Source: Candidatus Fermentibacterota bacterium (GTDB lineage Bacteria > Fermentibacterota > Fermentibacteria > Fermentibacterales > JCC-6). From it: a stretch of 47,084 nucleotides of DNA. This document shows positions 33,125 through 41,857 of the stretch, piece after piece; positions within the stretch are counted from its first letter, which is position 1, and the number at the start of each line of letters is the position of its first letter. The position numbers and the translations under genes were made by a program. The notes beneath the pieces were generated by a model. The model saw only the letters and a list, made by a program, of their open reading frames with translations. It was not told the DNA's origin and searched no databases. Location of the stretch: NCBI GenBank assembly GCA_030592645.1, contig JAUVIR010000021.1, forward strand, positions 1-47,084, in the 5' to 3' direction.

Positions 33125-35311
33125 TTAATAGCCCACAACAACTAATTGTCTTGTCTGTCTGAGATCCGGTGCGTCAATAACGAAGAAATAGAGTCCTCCG
33201 GGTACGATATCTCCGCCCGAATCGCGGCAGTCCCAGTTCAGATTATGTGATCCCGCCGCTGCGATCCCGGATGAAAGGTCCCGGATCTGTCTTCCCGAAA
33301 GATCGTAAACAACAAGTGATACCGAGCCTTCAGCAGCAGTTGAGATCGTCACGGGGATCGAAGTCATACCGGAAGCGGGATTGGGGCTGAACTGACCAAT
33401 ATGGGTTATACCGGCACCAGTCAAACCTTCCGAGATACCGGTTGTAGATACTTGTGCCAGAACGGCATCGGAAGGCCAGCCGGCACCGAATTCGTTGTCA
33501 ATCGCCCAGACCCTGAAGTAGTACTCACCATTATTAAGAGAGTTTATTGTGTACTGCGAACCCGCAATATTGTCTGACTGAATTACATTACTATCCCAGA
33601 CCTCGATCTTGATGTCATCTATGTAGAGCTTGCAGCTTGAGCTGCTTCCGTAGCTCTCCCAGCGGAACATCAGTGTCTGCCCCTGGAATTCATCGAGCTC
33701 ATGGATATTGAAGCGCCAGGTCATGTCATCGCGTCCGAATGTCTGGAGATAGTACCAGTTCGCACCGGCATCGGGACTGTAGGAGAAGGCTCCCTGGTAA
33801 CTCTGAGGGGTTATATCCTGCTCTGACCAGAAGCTGATCCTTCCGCCGCCATTGGCCGGAATGGTCACCGATTCCTGCCAGGTCATGTGACCTGTTCCGT
33901 TCGAGACGTAGCACTGAGTACCGCTGTGATGCTGGCTGGTGGTAATGATCCAGTTAACTTTGTCAAAGGGACCGCTATCACCGTGGTCATCCAGAAGCAG
34001 CTGGTAGCCGGAGAGTCTCTGAAGAGCGTAGTAATCAGCATCGGCAGCATCATTCCAGTTGATGGTAAAGGGCACGCTCACAGAACCGATGGCGTCTATC
34101 ACCGGCACTCCCGGCTCATGCGGATCGTACTGGCAGCCGGCAAGACATGCAGTTACAAGGTAGCTTCTGAGATTTCTCCTTGAAAGCTTAACAACCTCTG
34201 TGGCAGAAGGCCAGAATCCTGCAAAGCTAGCTCCGGTTTCGTGATTCCAGCTCATGGCTCCGTGAACACCGTAAGCATGATCCCGGGTGTTACCGGCAGA
34301 TGGGCCAAAGTAGTACGAGATATAATGTTCCTCACCGGTGGCCCACTGAACCATCATCTCACCCTGGGTACTGTAGGCTGCTGCATGTGTGGTCGGGGAG
34401 CTGGTCCAGCCCCATGGATAGATAAGAACATTGCTGTAAGTATGCGTGGAATGCATCTGGGCAGGAACATGACTCTGCCAGAAGGTATCGATGTTGGAAC
34501 TTTCCGGTTCTGAAAGCGGACCTGTCCCTCTGTATGTCTGGGAATTGGGATCTCCGCTGGAACCAGCGCCGCCCCAGTCAACCGACCAGTTCCTGTTCAG
34601 ATCGATACCATCACCGCCAGCGGTCCAGTTCATGTTCTTCCTGTGCATTCCGCCGCCGCCGGGTGAGATACTCTGATTGTACACCCAGCCGTCAACATTG
34701 TTCACAGGAAGACACCATATTTCTCTGTTTTCAAGAAGCCATGTCGCCTGGTATCCGTTGTAACCATTACGCTCGTAGTTCGAGCAGAGCCACATCATCC
34801 AGTAGCGGACGTTTCTCATGGCAGCACCTTCGCGGGCATGGATAAGACCATCGTACCAGGCGTTGGCCATGGCTGGGTCATCGTCGTTGAAGTTGTTGTT
34901 CACGGAAATTTTCACTACCCTCTGAGGACGGTTCTGATAGGTGTTTCCGATGGATTGAACGCTAGTGATGGAGGGGTTGGCAGCCACAAGCGAATCGATC
35001 CAGACGCTTACTTCATCCCAGGTGTAGAATCCGCCCATTGAACGGCTGGTGCCGTTGCGGGCCTGGTAGTAAGCCTGCATATCCGTAATTTTTGTTGTGG
35101 CAGAGAGACCGTTATCAAGCAGTATCATGCGCTCGTAGGAGTTGGCAACAAAATCGACTGAACCATCTTCATGAATCTGCACAACTTCAAAAGCGAGACT
35201 TCTGAAGAGTTCAGCCTGAGCACCGGATGAGGGCTGAAAATTCATAAGTGAATAAATTTCTGCGGAAACAAGAGTTACCGCTACGAATAGAAACAGCATA
35301 ACCTTTCTCAT
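33125..35311 (-). CDS. Secreted M14 zinc carboxypeptidase with T9SS-type sorting domain
   Basis: About 728 residues from the ATG at 35311, which has AAGGAGAAGG upstream. The signal peptide is MRKVMLFLFVAVTLVSA, and a propeptide-like region of about 85 residues follows. The M14 domain (about residues 93-400) has zinc ligands in GLIHAREG (His158, Glu161) and QMHSTHTYSN, the substrate-binding DLNRNW, and the likely catalytic Glu in SWNHETG. A jelly-roll region (ITTSQHHSGTQCYVSNGTG, RFNIHELDEFQGQTLMFRW) and a fibronectin-III-like module come next. The last 75 residues (FSPNPASGMTSIPV, LVVYDLSGRQIRDL, VPGGLYFFVI) are a sorting domain. It probably digests peptides outside the cell. Confidence 0.92.
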   Translation of the reverse strand: MRKVMLFLFVAVTLVSAEIYSLMNFQPSSGAQAELFRSLAFEVVQIHEDGSVDFVANSYERMILLDNGLSATTKITDMQAYYQARNGTSRSMGGFYTWDEVSVWIDSLVAANPSITSVQSIGNTYQNRPQRVVKISVNNNFNDDDPAMANAWYDGLIHAREGAAMRNVRYWMMWLCSNYERNGYNGYQATWLLENREIWCLPVNNVDGWVYNQSISPGGGGMHRKNMNWTAGGDGIDLNRNWSVDWGGAGSSGDPNSQTYRGTGPLSEPESSNIDTFWQSHVPAQMHSTHTYSNVLIYPWGWTSSPTTHAAAYSTQGEMMVQWATGEEHYISYYFGPSAGNTRDHAYGVHGAMSWNHETGASFAGFWPSATEVVKLSRRNLRSYLVTACLAGCQYDPHEPGVPVIDAIGSVSVPFTINWNDAADADYYALQRLSGYQLLLDDHGDSGPFDKVNWIITTSQHHSGTQCYVSNGTGHMTWQESVTIPANGGGRISFWSEQDITPQSYQGAFSYSPDAGANWYYLQTFGRDDMTWRFNIHELDEFQGQTLMFRWESYGSSSSCKLYIDDIKIEVWDSNVIQSDNIAGSQYTINSLNNGEYYFRVWAIDNEFGAGWPSDAVLAQVSTTGISEGLTGAGITHIGQFSPNPASGMTSIPVTISTAAEGSVSLVVYDLSGRQIRDLSSGIAAAGSHNLNWDCRDSGGDIVPGGLYFFVIDAPDLRQTRQLVVVGY

Positions 35312-35399
35312 AATTACCTTCTCCTTGTGAAAGAAAACACGTTGATTATTATTCAACATACTAAATCAGTTATTATGAATATATACAGTGGAGGTTTTC

Positions 35400-37415
35400 A
35401 TGTCAGACGCTTTGGTAAAACATCTTTCAGAGGGTATCCCCGATTCGATCCCTCCTGTGCCCCCTGACCTTCCGGGAGTAAGTCATGCGCCGGCCAGGCC
35501 GGATGTGCTGAATACCGAAGAAAAGAAACTTGCAGTGAAGAATGCGCTTCGATATTTCCCTGCGGAATGGCATGCCGAACTCGCTCCGGAGTTCGCGGCT
35601 GAGCTGAAAAATGACGGCAGGATATACATGCGGAGATTCAGACCGCCGCATGAAATAAAAGCAAGACCCATAACTGAATATCCTGCAAGAACGCAAAAAG
35701 CGGCAGCGATAATGCTGATGATCCAGAATAACCTCGATATCGCGGTTGCCCAGCATCCGCAGGAGCTCATAACTTATGGAGGCAACGGAACTGTATTTCA
35801 GAACTGGGCGCAGTATCTCATTACAATGAAGTACCTCTCCGAGATGACGGAATACCAGACCCTTGTTCTCTACTCGGGACACCCCCTCGGCCTCTTCCCG
35901 TCACATCCCGATGCACCGAGGCTGGTTCTGACGAATGGTCTGGTTATACCAAACTACAGTTCGCGAGAAGACTACGATAGAATGGCTGCCCTTGGCGTAA
36001 CATCTTACGGACAGATGACCGCAGGCAGCTTCATGTATATAGGCCCCCAGGGGATCGTCCACGGTACCACCATCACACTTCTGAACGCCGGAAGAAAATA
36101 TCTTGGATTACCTCCGGAGGCGGACCTTTCGGGTAAACTGTTCGTAACCTCAGGACTCGGAGGCATGAGCGGAGCCCAGGCAAAAGCTTCAGTTATAGCC
36201 GGTGCTGTATGCGTAATCGCCGAGATCAACCCCAAGGCGATAAGAACAAGGCACGAACAGGGGTGGCTTCAGGAGATTGAGAACGATCTTGACAGGGCTC
36301 TTCTCAGGATTGATAAGGCGCGCGAGGCAGGTGAGGCTCTTTCCCTCGGCTATACGGGAAATATCGTCGATCTCTGGGAAAAGCTTGCAGCTGAAAACAT
36401 CCACGTTGACCTGGGAAGTGATCAGACCTCGCTTCATAACCCTTACCTTGGCGGTTATTATCCGGCCGGTCTCTCCCTCGCCGAATCCAACAGGATGATG
36501 GTTGAAGACCCGGAGGAATTCAAAAAAGCAGTGCAGGAATCCCTTCGAAGACAGGTCAGAGCGATAAACACCCTGAGCACCGCTGGAATGTTCTTCTGGG
36601 ACTACGGCAACGCTTTTCTGCTTGAAGCTTCAAGGGCAGGTGCGGAGGGGATTCTCCGTACGGATGGTACATTCGCCTACCCCTCCTACGTTGAGGACAT
36701 CATGGGACCTATCTGCTTCGATTACGGATTCGGTCCCTTCAGATGGGTCTGCACTTCCGGAGATCATGAAGATCTTAAGAAAACTGACAGGATCGCCGCC
36801 GGTGTACTCGAAAAGATGGCGGAGGAAGCCGATCCTGAGATAAAACGCCAGATGCTGGACAACATACTGTGGATAAAGCAGGCCGAAGAGAACAAAATGG
36901 TGGTGGGTTCCCAGGCAAGGATACTATACGCTGACAGGCAGGGGAGAATAAATATCGCCAGGGCTTTCAACGATGCTGTAGCAGACGGCGAGATATCAGC
37001 ACCGATAGTCCTCGGAAGAGATCACCACGACGTTTCAGGAACGGATTCCCCCTACCGGGAAACCGCGAATATCAGGGACGGAAGCATGTTCACAGCGGAT
37101 ATGGCTGTTCAGAATATTATCGGTGATTCATTCAGAGGCGCAACCTGGGTATCCCTGCATAACGGAGGAGGAGTTGGCTGGGGTGAAGTTATCAACGGGG
37201 GATTCGGACTCCTTCTTGACGGTTCGCCCGAAGCTGCGCAGCGGGCATCCTCCATGCTGAGCTGGGATGTATCCAACGGACTGGCCAGGCGATCCTGGGC
37301 ACGAAATCCAGGAGCAATCTACGCGGTGAAGAAAGCGATGGAAGCAGAACCGGATATGAAGGTAACCATACCTGAAATTGCTGATGAAAGTTTACTTGAC
37401 GGTTTGTTCGGGTAA
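35400..37415 (+). CDS. hutU: Urocanate hydratase (long form)
   Basis: Converts urocanate to imidazolone-propionate with a tightly bound NAD+, the second step of histidine breakdown. About 671 residues from the ATG at 35400, which follows GTGGAGGTTTTC; a GTG at 35388 lies within that site. Urocanase signatures are present: YGGNGTVFQNWAQY, the dinucleotide loop TSGLGGMSGAQAKA, DQTSLHNPYLGGYYPAG, SGDHEDLKKTD and SLHNGGGVGWGEVINGGFG. It is about 110 residues longer than the classical 560-residue enzyme, mainly by an N-terminal extension and an insertion, matching the longer form of Bacteroidetes-type bacteria. No hutH, hutI or hutG is nearby. Confidence 0.95.
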   Translation: MSDALVKHLSEGIPDSIPPVPPDLPGVSHAPARPDVLNTEEKKLAVKNALRYFPAEWHAELAPEFAAELKNDGRIYMRRFRPPHEIKARPITEYPARTQKAAAIMLMIQNNLDIAVAQHPQELITYGGNGTVFQNWAQYLITMKYLSEMTEYQTLVLYSGHPLGLFPSHPDAPRLVLTNGLVIPNYSSREDYDRMAALGVTSYGQMTAGSFMYIGPQGIVHGTTITLLNAGRKYLGLPPEADLSGKLFVTSGLGGMSGAQAKASVIAGAVCVIAEINPKAIRTRHEQGWLQEIENDLDRALLRIDKAREAGEALSLGYTGNIVDLWEKLAAENIHVDLGSDQTSLHNPYLGGYYPAGLSLAESNRMMVEDPEEFKKAVQESLRRQVRAINTLSTAGMFFWDYGNAFLLEASRAGAEGILRTDGTFAYPSYVEDIMGPICFDYGFGPFRWVCTSGDHEDLKKTDRIAAGVLEKMAEEADPEIKRQMLDNILWIKQAEENKMVVGSQARILYADRQGRINIARAFNDAVADGEISAPIVLGRDHHDVSGTDSPYRETANIRDGSMFTADMAVQNIIGDSFRGATWVSLHNGGGVGWGEVINGGFGLLLDGSPEAAQRASSMLSWDVSNGLARRSWARNPGAIYAVKKAMEAEPDMKVTIPEIADESLLDGLFG

Positions 37416-37458
37416 TATTCTTTAAAAGGGGTATTTTCTGTTACTTAAGGGGTTTGAA

Positions 37459-38547
37459 ATGCACAAATACTTAACTGTTTTTTGCATTGTTCTATTGTTT
37501 CCGGCAATCACGCTGGCATGGGGCTTTCATGATGGTATCGGGAATGGTTCACCCTTACTGTGTGTAACCACAAAATCATCCGCTATGGGTGGGGTCTGGT
37601 CACTTCCATCGGGCGGCGCAGCATCCATTTTTCTCAATCCTGCGGAACTGTCCATGCTGGATGGTCCGTTCATCAACGCAGCAATCTCAATTGTACAGTG
37701 GAGTTCATATGCAAATGGAGTGGTGGATTTCGATGAATACAGTTCGGGCAACACAGGAGCTGTAACCCTTGCCTTTGGAACAGAAATATCCGATGCCGTA
37801 TCCGTAGGCGCAGGAATCACAAAGGTTTCGGAATTCGGATTCGATGGTATCCTTATTCTCACGGACGAAATCGGAGTAAACAGCTATGAGGTCGTCGCCA
37901 TTGATGTACTCGATTCCCACGGTTCCATCTGGGAGGCGAACACCGGCGTTTCGGTGATTCTGAATGACTGGCTGACCGCAGGAGTATCCGGTGGAATCAG
38001 GTTTGGAAAAGGGTCGTGGAATCGCAGACATGACATTGTGGATCCACTGGCTTTCGATGACACCACCAGCTTGGAATGGGAAGAAGAGGATTTCTGCCTC
38101 CATGCCGGGATTCTAATGCCGTTTGAGTTCGGAACATTCGGTTTATCCGGTACCAATGCCACAGGCAGGTACCGGTCGAGGATCGCAGTCGGATTCCAGA
38201 AGAAATTCAGTATCCTGTACGGCAGCACAATAGGGGTGGAGTTCGATATTCAATCCATAGAAGAGAAAAATCCTGCTGTATCCGGACGAGTGTTCGCAAA
38301 CCTGGCCGAGATGATGCCTCATGTACGGTCAACTTACAGCATTGGTTTCAACAGGGCTTCCGATTATCAGCACGCGGCTGCCTGCCTCGGAACAGGAGCT
38401 TTCATAAATTTCGAGAAGCTGGAAATTGAACTGGGAATATCATGGATGAGCAGAAGCAGGGCTGGATATGCTTTTCCTGAACCATTTATTTCCAATATAA
38501 ATGACGCGGGAACATATTATTCCGCCGGATTATCCTGGAAACTGTAA
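37459..38547 (+). CDS. PorV/UPF0164-like outer-membrane barrel protein
   Basis: A 362-residue exported protein with signal peptide MHKYLTVFCIVLLFPAITLA. The early block SSAMGGVWSLPSGGAASIFLNPAELS has the 'AMGGA...NPA-L' pattern of PorV/PorQ/UPF0164 outer-membrane proteins related to FadL. Alternating strands follow (TLAFGTEISDAVSVGAGITKV, VSGGIRFGKG, RIAVGFQKKFSILYGSTIGVEF) to a barrel-like end GLSWKL. In T9SS organisms PorV-like barrels shuttle cargo to the surface, and the window contains T9SS-tailed cargo, so such a role is plausible but unproven. It lies 43 bases after hutU. Confidence 0.78.
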   Translation: MHKYLTVFCIVLLFPAITLAWGFHDGIGNGSPLLCVTTKSSAMGGVWSLPSGGAASIFLNPAELSMLDGPFINAAISIVQWSSYANGVVDFDEYSSGNTGAVTLAFGTEISDAVSVGAGITKVSEFGFDGILILTDEIGVNSYEVVAIDVLDSHGSIWEANTGVSVILNDWLTAGVSGGIRFGKGSWNRRHDIVDPLAFDDTTSLEWEEEDFCLHAGILMPFEFGTFGLSGTNATGRYRSRIAVGFQKKFSILYGSTIGVEFDIQSIEEKNPAVSGRVFANLAEMMPHVRSTYSIGFNRASDYQHAAACLGTGAFINFEKLEIELGISWMSRSRAGYAFPEPFISNINDAGTYYSAGLSWKL

Positions 38548-38572
38548 CCATAATATGTACAGAAAGGAAACC

Positions 38573-39061
38573 ATGAAAACGATCTCAGCATTTTTCATAT
38601 TTCTGCTGGCTCTGACAATGGCATGCGGTGGCGGCAGCAGCGCCGGCGGCCCCGGCGATGCCGTAACCGGAATGTTCGATGCATTGAAGGCGGGAAACGG
38701 TGAGAGGGTAGTTTCATATATGTCCGAAAGCGCCCTTGCGGGAATGGAAGGACAGCTGGAAATGGTAAAGCTCGACCCCCAGGCTGCATCCGCTCAGATG
38801 GCTGCCATGGGTATTGAGATAGACGCGACAGCTATTCCCGATATGACAGTTAAAGATTTCGCCATAGCCGTGTTTTCCTCACAGATGATGGCATCTGTCA
38901 TGAGTTCCGGTGATGTAAGCATCGGCGAGGTCACAATCGATGGTGATATCGCCAGGGTCGAAGTGACTACTACTTTCCTGGATGAAACCGAAACAAATAT
39001 TATCGATGTGGTAAAGGAAGACGGCCAGTGGAAGGTTGTAGAGTTCGGGCTCAATATGTAA
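38573..39061 (+). CDS. DUF4878-like lipoprotein
   Basis: About 162 residues from the ATG at 38573 (AAAGGAAACC upstream); a longer frame from 38501 would overlap the barrel gene and lacks a site. The signal peptide MKTISAFFIFLLALTMAC ends in a lipobox, followed by GGGSSAGG. The rest is an NTF2-like fold typical of DUF4878: DAVTGMFDALKAGNGERVVSYMS at the start and VVKEDGQWKVVEFGLNM at the end. It resembles the exported protein at 19585-20190 in fold. It is probably periplasmic and its ligand is unknown. It is likely cotranscribed with the barrel gene 25 bases upstream. Confidence 0.82.
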   Translation: MKTISAFFIFLLALTMACGGGSSAGGPGDAVTGMFDALKAGNGERVVSYMSESALAGMEGQLEMVKLDPQAASAQMAAMGIEIDATAIPDMTVKDFAIAVFSSQMMASVMSSGDVSIGEVTIDGDIARVEVTTTFLDETETNIIDVVKEDGQWKVVEFGLNM

Positions 39062-39121
39062 CGCCTGTCTGAATGGTAATTATTCCGACTGTTTTGCTGT
39101 GGTAATTCAGCCGATCAGTAT

Positions 39122-39151
39122 TTGACAATAATCTCAATCTGAATATATAAT
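39122..39151 (+). promoter_or_regulatory. Consensus promoter for the secreted protein at 39196
   Basis: TTGACA (39122-39127) and TATAAT (39146-39151) are both perfect, with an 18-base spacer. They stand 45 bases before the start codon, in the 134-base gap after the lipoprotein gene. With the AAGGAGG site at 39185-39191 this predicts strong expression. Confidence 0.75.
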
Positions 39152-39195
39152 GTTAGTGATTATCCGGTGCTTACCATTGAAACCAAGGAGGAAAA

Positions 39196-40035
39196 ATGAA
39201 AAAAGTAGTATTCCTGCTGCTGTGCGTTGCTCTTACTCTTTCTGCCGCTGATCGCGTTGCAGGACCAGGTTCAGGTTCCGGTACCACCGCATTCCAGAAG
39301 GGTACATACACTGTTGTAAGTTCCTTTGACCCTGATATGGCAGCAAGTGCTTACGGCGCCGCAATACAGGACAATGTTGCAGATCGCATGTGGATCAGCA
39401 GCTGGGGCGATCTGAACACCTACGAATTCGACATGAGTACAGGCTTTGCCACAGGCAATTCCTGGGAAATAACAAATAGCATTGATGCTGATGACATGGC
39501 CTGGTGTGAATACACCGGTGGAGCTCAGTTCTTAATCGGTGACTACACTTTCAGCAACATCGGTGTATTTGACGCTTCAGGAATCTGGGTCAGAGCCCTT
39601 GCGGGTCCCGCCAGCTTCTCCAACGTTTTCCCGGTAGCCGCTGGACACGACATGATTTATGTCGACAGATCCGGAGAAATGGCATGGGGCTCCTACACCG
39701 GCACAGAATCCTCAGTAACCTGGACTGTTGTAACATCACCAGTTCCTAGTTCTTACGGAATGGCTGTATGGGGCGACTACCTCTTCCTCTGCAACGGAGA
39801 AATAGGTACAGACAACGTCTTCATCTTCGCAATCAACGGAGACGGAAGTGTTAACCTCACTCCTCTATGGTCTACTGAATTCACCGAGATTGTCGATGGC
39901 GCCAACGGAGCGATCGACTACGACGGTACATACCTTTACGTCTACCCTCAGAATGACTTCGTTTATACGCTGGATATTGACTGGACCGGCGCCCTTCAGA
40001 ACTCAACCTGGGGCCAGATCAAAGCTGAGTTTTAG
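39196..40035 (+). CDS. Abundant secreted propeller-like protein, unknown
   Basis: A 279-residue exported protein with signal peptide MKKVVFLLLCVALTLSAADR. The mature part is a chain of short blades rich in aromatic residues and glycine (NVADRMWISSWGDLNTYEFD, YGMAVWGDYLFLCNGE, IDYDGTYLYVYPQNDFVYTLDI), resembling secreted beta-propellers. In relatives such proteins usually carry a T9SS tail, but here the gene ends at IKAEF without one. It has its own consensus promoter, a full AAGGAGG site and a terminator, all signs of a highly expressed single gene. Its role is unknown. Confidence 0.78.
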   Translation: MKKVVFLLLCVALTLSAADRVAGPGSGSGTTAFQKGTYTVVSSFDPDMAASAYGAAIQDNVADRMWISSWGDLNTYEFDMSTGFATGNSWEITNSIDADDMAWCEYTGGAQFLIGDYTFSNIGVFDASGIWVRALAGPASFSNVFPVAAGHDMIYVDRSGEMAWGSYTGTESSVTWTVVTSPVPSSYGMAVWGDYLFLCNGEIGTDNVFIFAINGDGSVNLTPLWSTEFTEIVDGANGAIDYDGTYLYVYPQNDFVYTLDIDWTGALQNSTWGQIKAEF

Positions 40036-40061
40036 TAACGTTTAGTTTACACGTGCGCAGA

Positions 40062-40086
40062 AGAGGCGGGGTTCATCCCCGCCTCT
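40062..40086 (+). terminator. Rho-independent terminator
   Basis: AGAGGCGGGG (40062-40071) and CCCCGCCTCT (40077-40086) form a perfect 10-bp stem with loop TTCAT, followed by TTCTTTGG. It ends the secreted-protein gene at 39196. Confidence 0.88.
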
Positions 40087-40102
40087 TTCTTTGGTGTCGG
40101 TT

Positions 40103-40181
40103 ATCGGGGTCGTATCTTGAATTTTTGCATTTCATTTGTTAAGATATTTACGAATGCCAAAATTCAAGATACGACCCCGAT
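40103..40181. repeat. REP/RAYT-type palindromic element
   Basis: Two 29-base arms, 40103-40131 and 40153-40181, are inverted copies with one mismatch (126 against 158): ATCGGGGTCGTATCTTGAAT and so on, around a 21-base A/T-rich spacer. The right flank continues with AGGTCCGACCCCTTTTT. The GGGGTCGTATCTTGAATTTT core resembles the palindromes bordering IS200-like REP transposases (RAYTs). No transposase gene is in the window, so this would be a stand-alone, non-autonomous copy. It sits just after the mrp stop and may also end that transcript. Confidence 0.65.
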
Positions 40182-40199
40182 AAGGTCCGACCCCTTTTT

Positions 40200-41000
40200 C
40201 TACTTAGTTTTCTCTACAATACCGGTTACAATGCTCTCGAAATCCTTTGCGAACTGAGTTTGACCGTTGTGATTCACAAAGGGCTTTCCACTGTCTCCCG
40301 ATGAAACTATTTCAGGTTCTATTGGAATTCTTCCAAGGAAGGGAACTTCCATCTCGGACGCCATTTTCTCCCCGCCGCCCGAGCCGAATAACTCGGTCCG
40401 CTCGCCGCAATGGGGACAGACGAACCCTGACATGTTCTCTACGACTCCGAGTACCGGCAGCTTGAGAGCTCTGCAGAACTGGATCGAGCGCCTAACATCG
40501 GAAAGGGACAATTCCTGCGGCGTTGTGACAATGACAGCACCGGCGGGATCCGGTATGAGCTGAGCAACGGAAAGCGGTTCATCACCGGTTCCAGGAGGAC
40601 AGTCCACTATCATGTAGTCAAGCTCCCCCCAGTTCACGTCTTCAAGAAACTGTTTGATAACGTTCATCTTCATCGGACCCCGCCAGATCACGGGGTCTGT
40701 CCTGCTGCCGAGCATGAAATCCACAGAGATCACCTTGAGGGATCCTATTTCAGCGGGATTCAGCATTTTACCATCGGAAGATGTCAGTCTCGTTCCCTCC
40801 ATACCTAGAAGTTTGGGAATGCTGGGACCATGAAAATCCGTATCAAGAAGACCGGTAGCATACCCCTGAAGCGAAAGTGAAATTGCAAGGTTGGCGGCAA
40901 CGGTACTCTTACCCACTCCTCCCTTGCCGGAAAGCACAAGAATGCTTTTTTTCGCTGGCGATTTTTCAAGGCTGAGCGGCGCGGTATTCGGGTTACTCAT
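40200..41000 (-). CDS. mrp: Mrp/NBP35-type P-loop ATPase (Fe-S cluster carrier)
   Basis: A 266-residue MinD-like ATPase that carries and transfers [4Fe-4S] clusters to apoproteins. It has the deviant Walker A SGKGGVGKSTVAANL (about residues 24-38), LLDTDFHGPSIPKLLGM, the Walker B YMIVDCPPGTGDEP, the CxxC cluster site FVCPHCGERTELF and the ending LGRIPIEPEIV. It lacks the N-terminal DUF59 domain of longer Mrp proteins. A GAAAGG site lies 8-12 bases before the ATG. It is a single gene, with the REP-like palindrome just downstream. Confidence 0.93.
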   Translation of the reverse strand: MSNPNTAPLSLEKSPAKKSILVLSGKGGVGKSTVAANLAISLSLQGYATGLLDTDFHGPSIPKLLGMEGTRLTSSDGKMLNPAEIGSLKVISVDFMLGSRTDPVIWRGPMKMNVIKQFLEDVNWGELDYMIVDCPPGTGDEPLSVAQLIPDPAGAVIVTTPQELSLSDVRRSIQFCRALKLPVLGVVENMSGFVCPHCGERTELFGSGGGEKMASEMEVPFLGRIPIEPEIVSSGDSGKPFVNHNGQTQFAKDFESIVTGIVEKTK

Positions 41001-41116
41001 AATAATCGTGCCTTTCTAAAGGTGAGTATCCAAAGATTTAGAAATAGTAATATAACGCAAAGGTATTGCCGAAGTGCACTTTCATTACCATGGTATTGGA
41101 ACAGGAGGTTATTCTC

Positions 41117-41818
41117 ATGGATTTCAGTAAGTACGGCGCTATTCTCTTCGATCTGGATGGAACACTCATTAATTACGCGGGAGCACAGAAGTCCGCCGCG
41201 GAATACATCGTGGAAATTCTCGACCTTGACAAATCAAGTGATACGATGACGCATATCCTTGAATTTCTTGAGGATAAGGTCATTCAGGATCTTGAAGCCT
41301 GCAAGCCGTCGGCCATAGAACCAGGTTCCAATGAAATGCGCCAGGCTTTCAGTAAAGCCGGGTTAGGTGTTGATCCCGTTGAGTTCATCGAACTCTACTT
41401 CGAGGGATTGGAGGAGCATGGAGAGCCGCTACCCGGTATTATCGACCTGATGGGAGTACTCAAAGACAGATTCTCTATTGGGATCGTATCAAACGGCCCG
41501 GGATCTGTCCAGCGCAAAAGGCTTGAAAAATCAGGATTGATGGAGTTTCTTGACCTTATCGTGTTAAGCTGTGAAGTGGGTTCTGCAAAACCAGACCCTG
41601 AGATACTCCGATACGCAATGAAACTTGCGAATTCAAAAACGTACGATACTCTACTCGTCGGCGACAGCGCAGGCAGCGATATGGGAGCTGCCAACGCAGC
41701 AGGAGTTGATTTTGTATTCGTACGGCCTGATGGAGATTTTTCCGCACCGGGGCCAAGGGTTCTTGAACTGAGAAGGACAGCGGATATGGCTGAGTACTTC
41801 AGAAGCAGAGCTGACTGA
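41117..41818 (+). CDS. HAD-IA family phosphatase (YjjG-like)
   Basis: About 233 residues from the ATG at 41117, which has AGGAGG upstream; a longer frame from 41066 lacks a site. All HAD motifs are present: I, LFDLDGTLI with the catalytic Asp12 and Asp14; II, IVSNGPGS; III, the Lys in VGSAKPDPEI; IV, VGDSAGSDMGAAN. The helical cap (about residues 18-90) fits subclass IA. The closest named relatives are YjjG-type pyrimidine 5'-nucleotidases and phosphoglycolate phosphatases, but the substrate cannot be read from sequence. It is divergent from mrp. Confidence 0.88.
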   Translation: MDFSKYGAILFDLDGTLINYAGAQKSAAEYIVEILDLDKSSDTMTHILEFLEDKVIQDLEACKPSAIEPGSNEMRQAFSKAGLGVDPVEFIELYFEGLEEHGEPLPGIIDLMGVLKDRFSIGIVSNGPGSVQRKRLEKSGLMEFLDLIVLSCEVGSAKPDPEILRYAMKLANSKTYDTLLVGDSAGSDMGAANAAGVDFVFVRPDGDFSAPGPRVLELRRTADMAEYFRSRAD

Positions 41819-41857
41819 ATCTCTTTGAAGCTTAAACCCTGCTCATCTCTGCAAAGG

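Noticed and set aside
39196-40035. T9SS sorting domain in the abundant secreted protein
   Set aside because: The C-terminus ends in a propeller-type strand and lacks the PNP and YD-SGR motifs found in the two tailed proteins.
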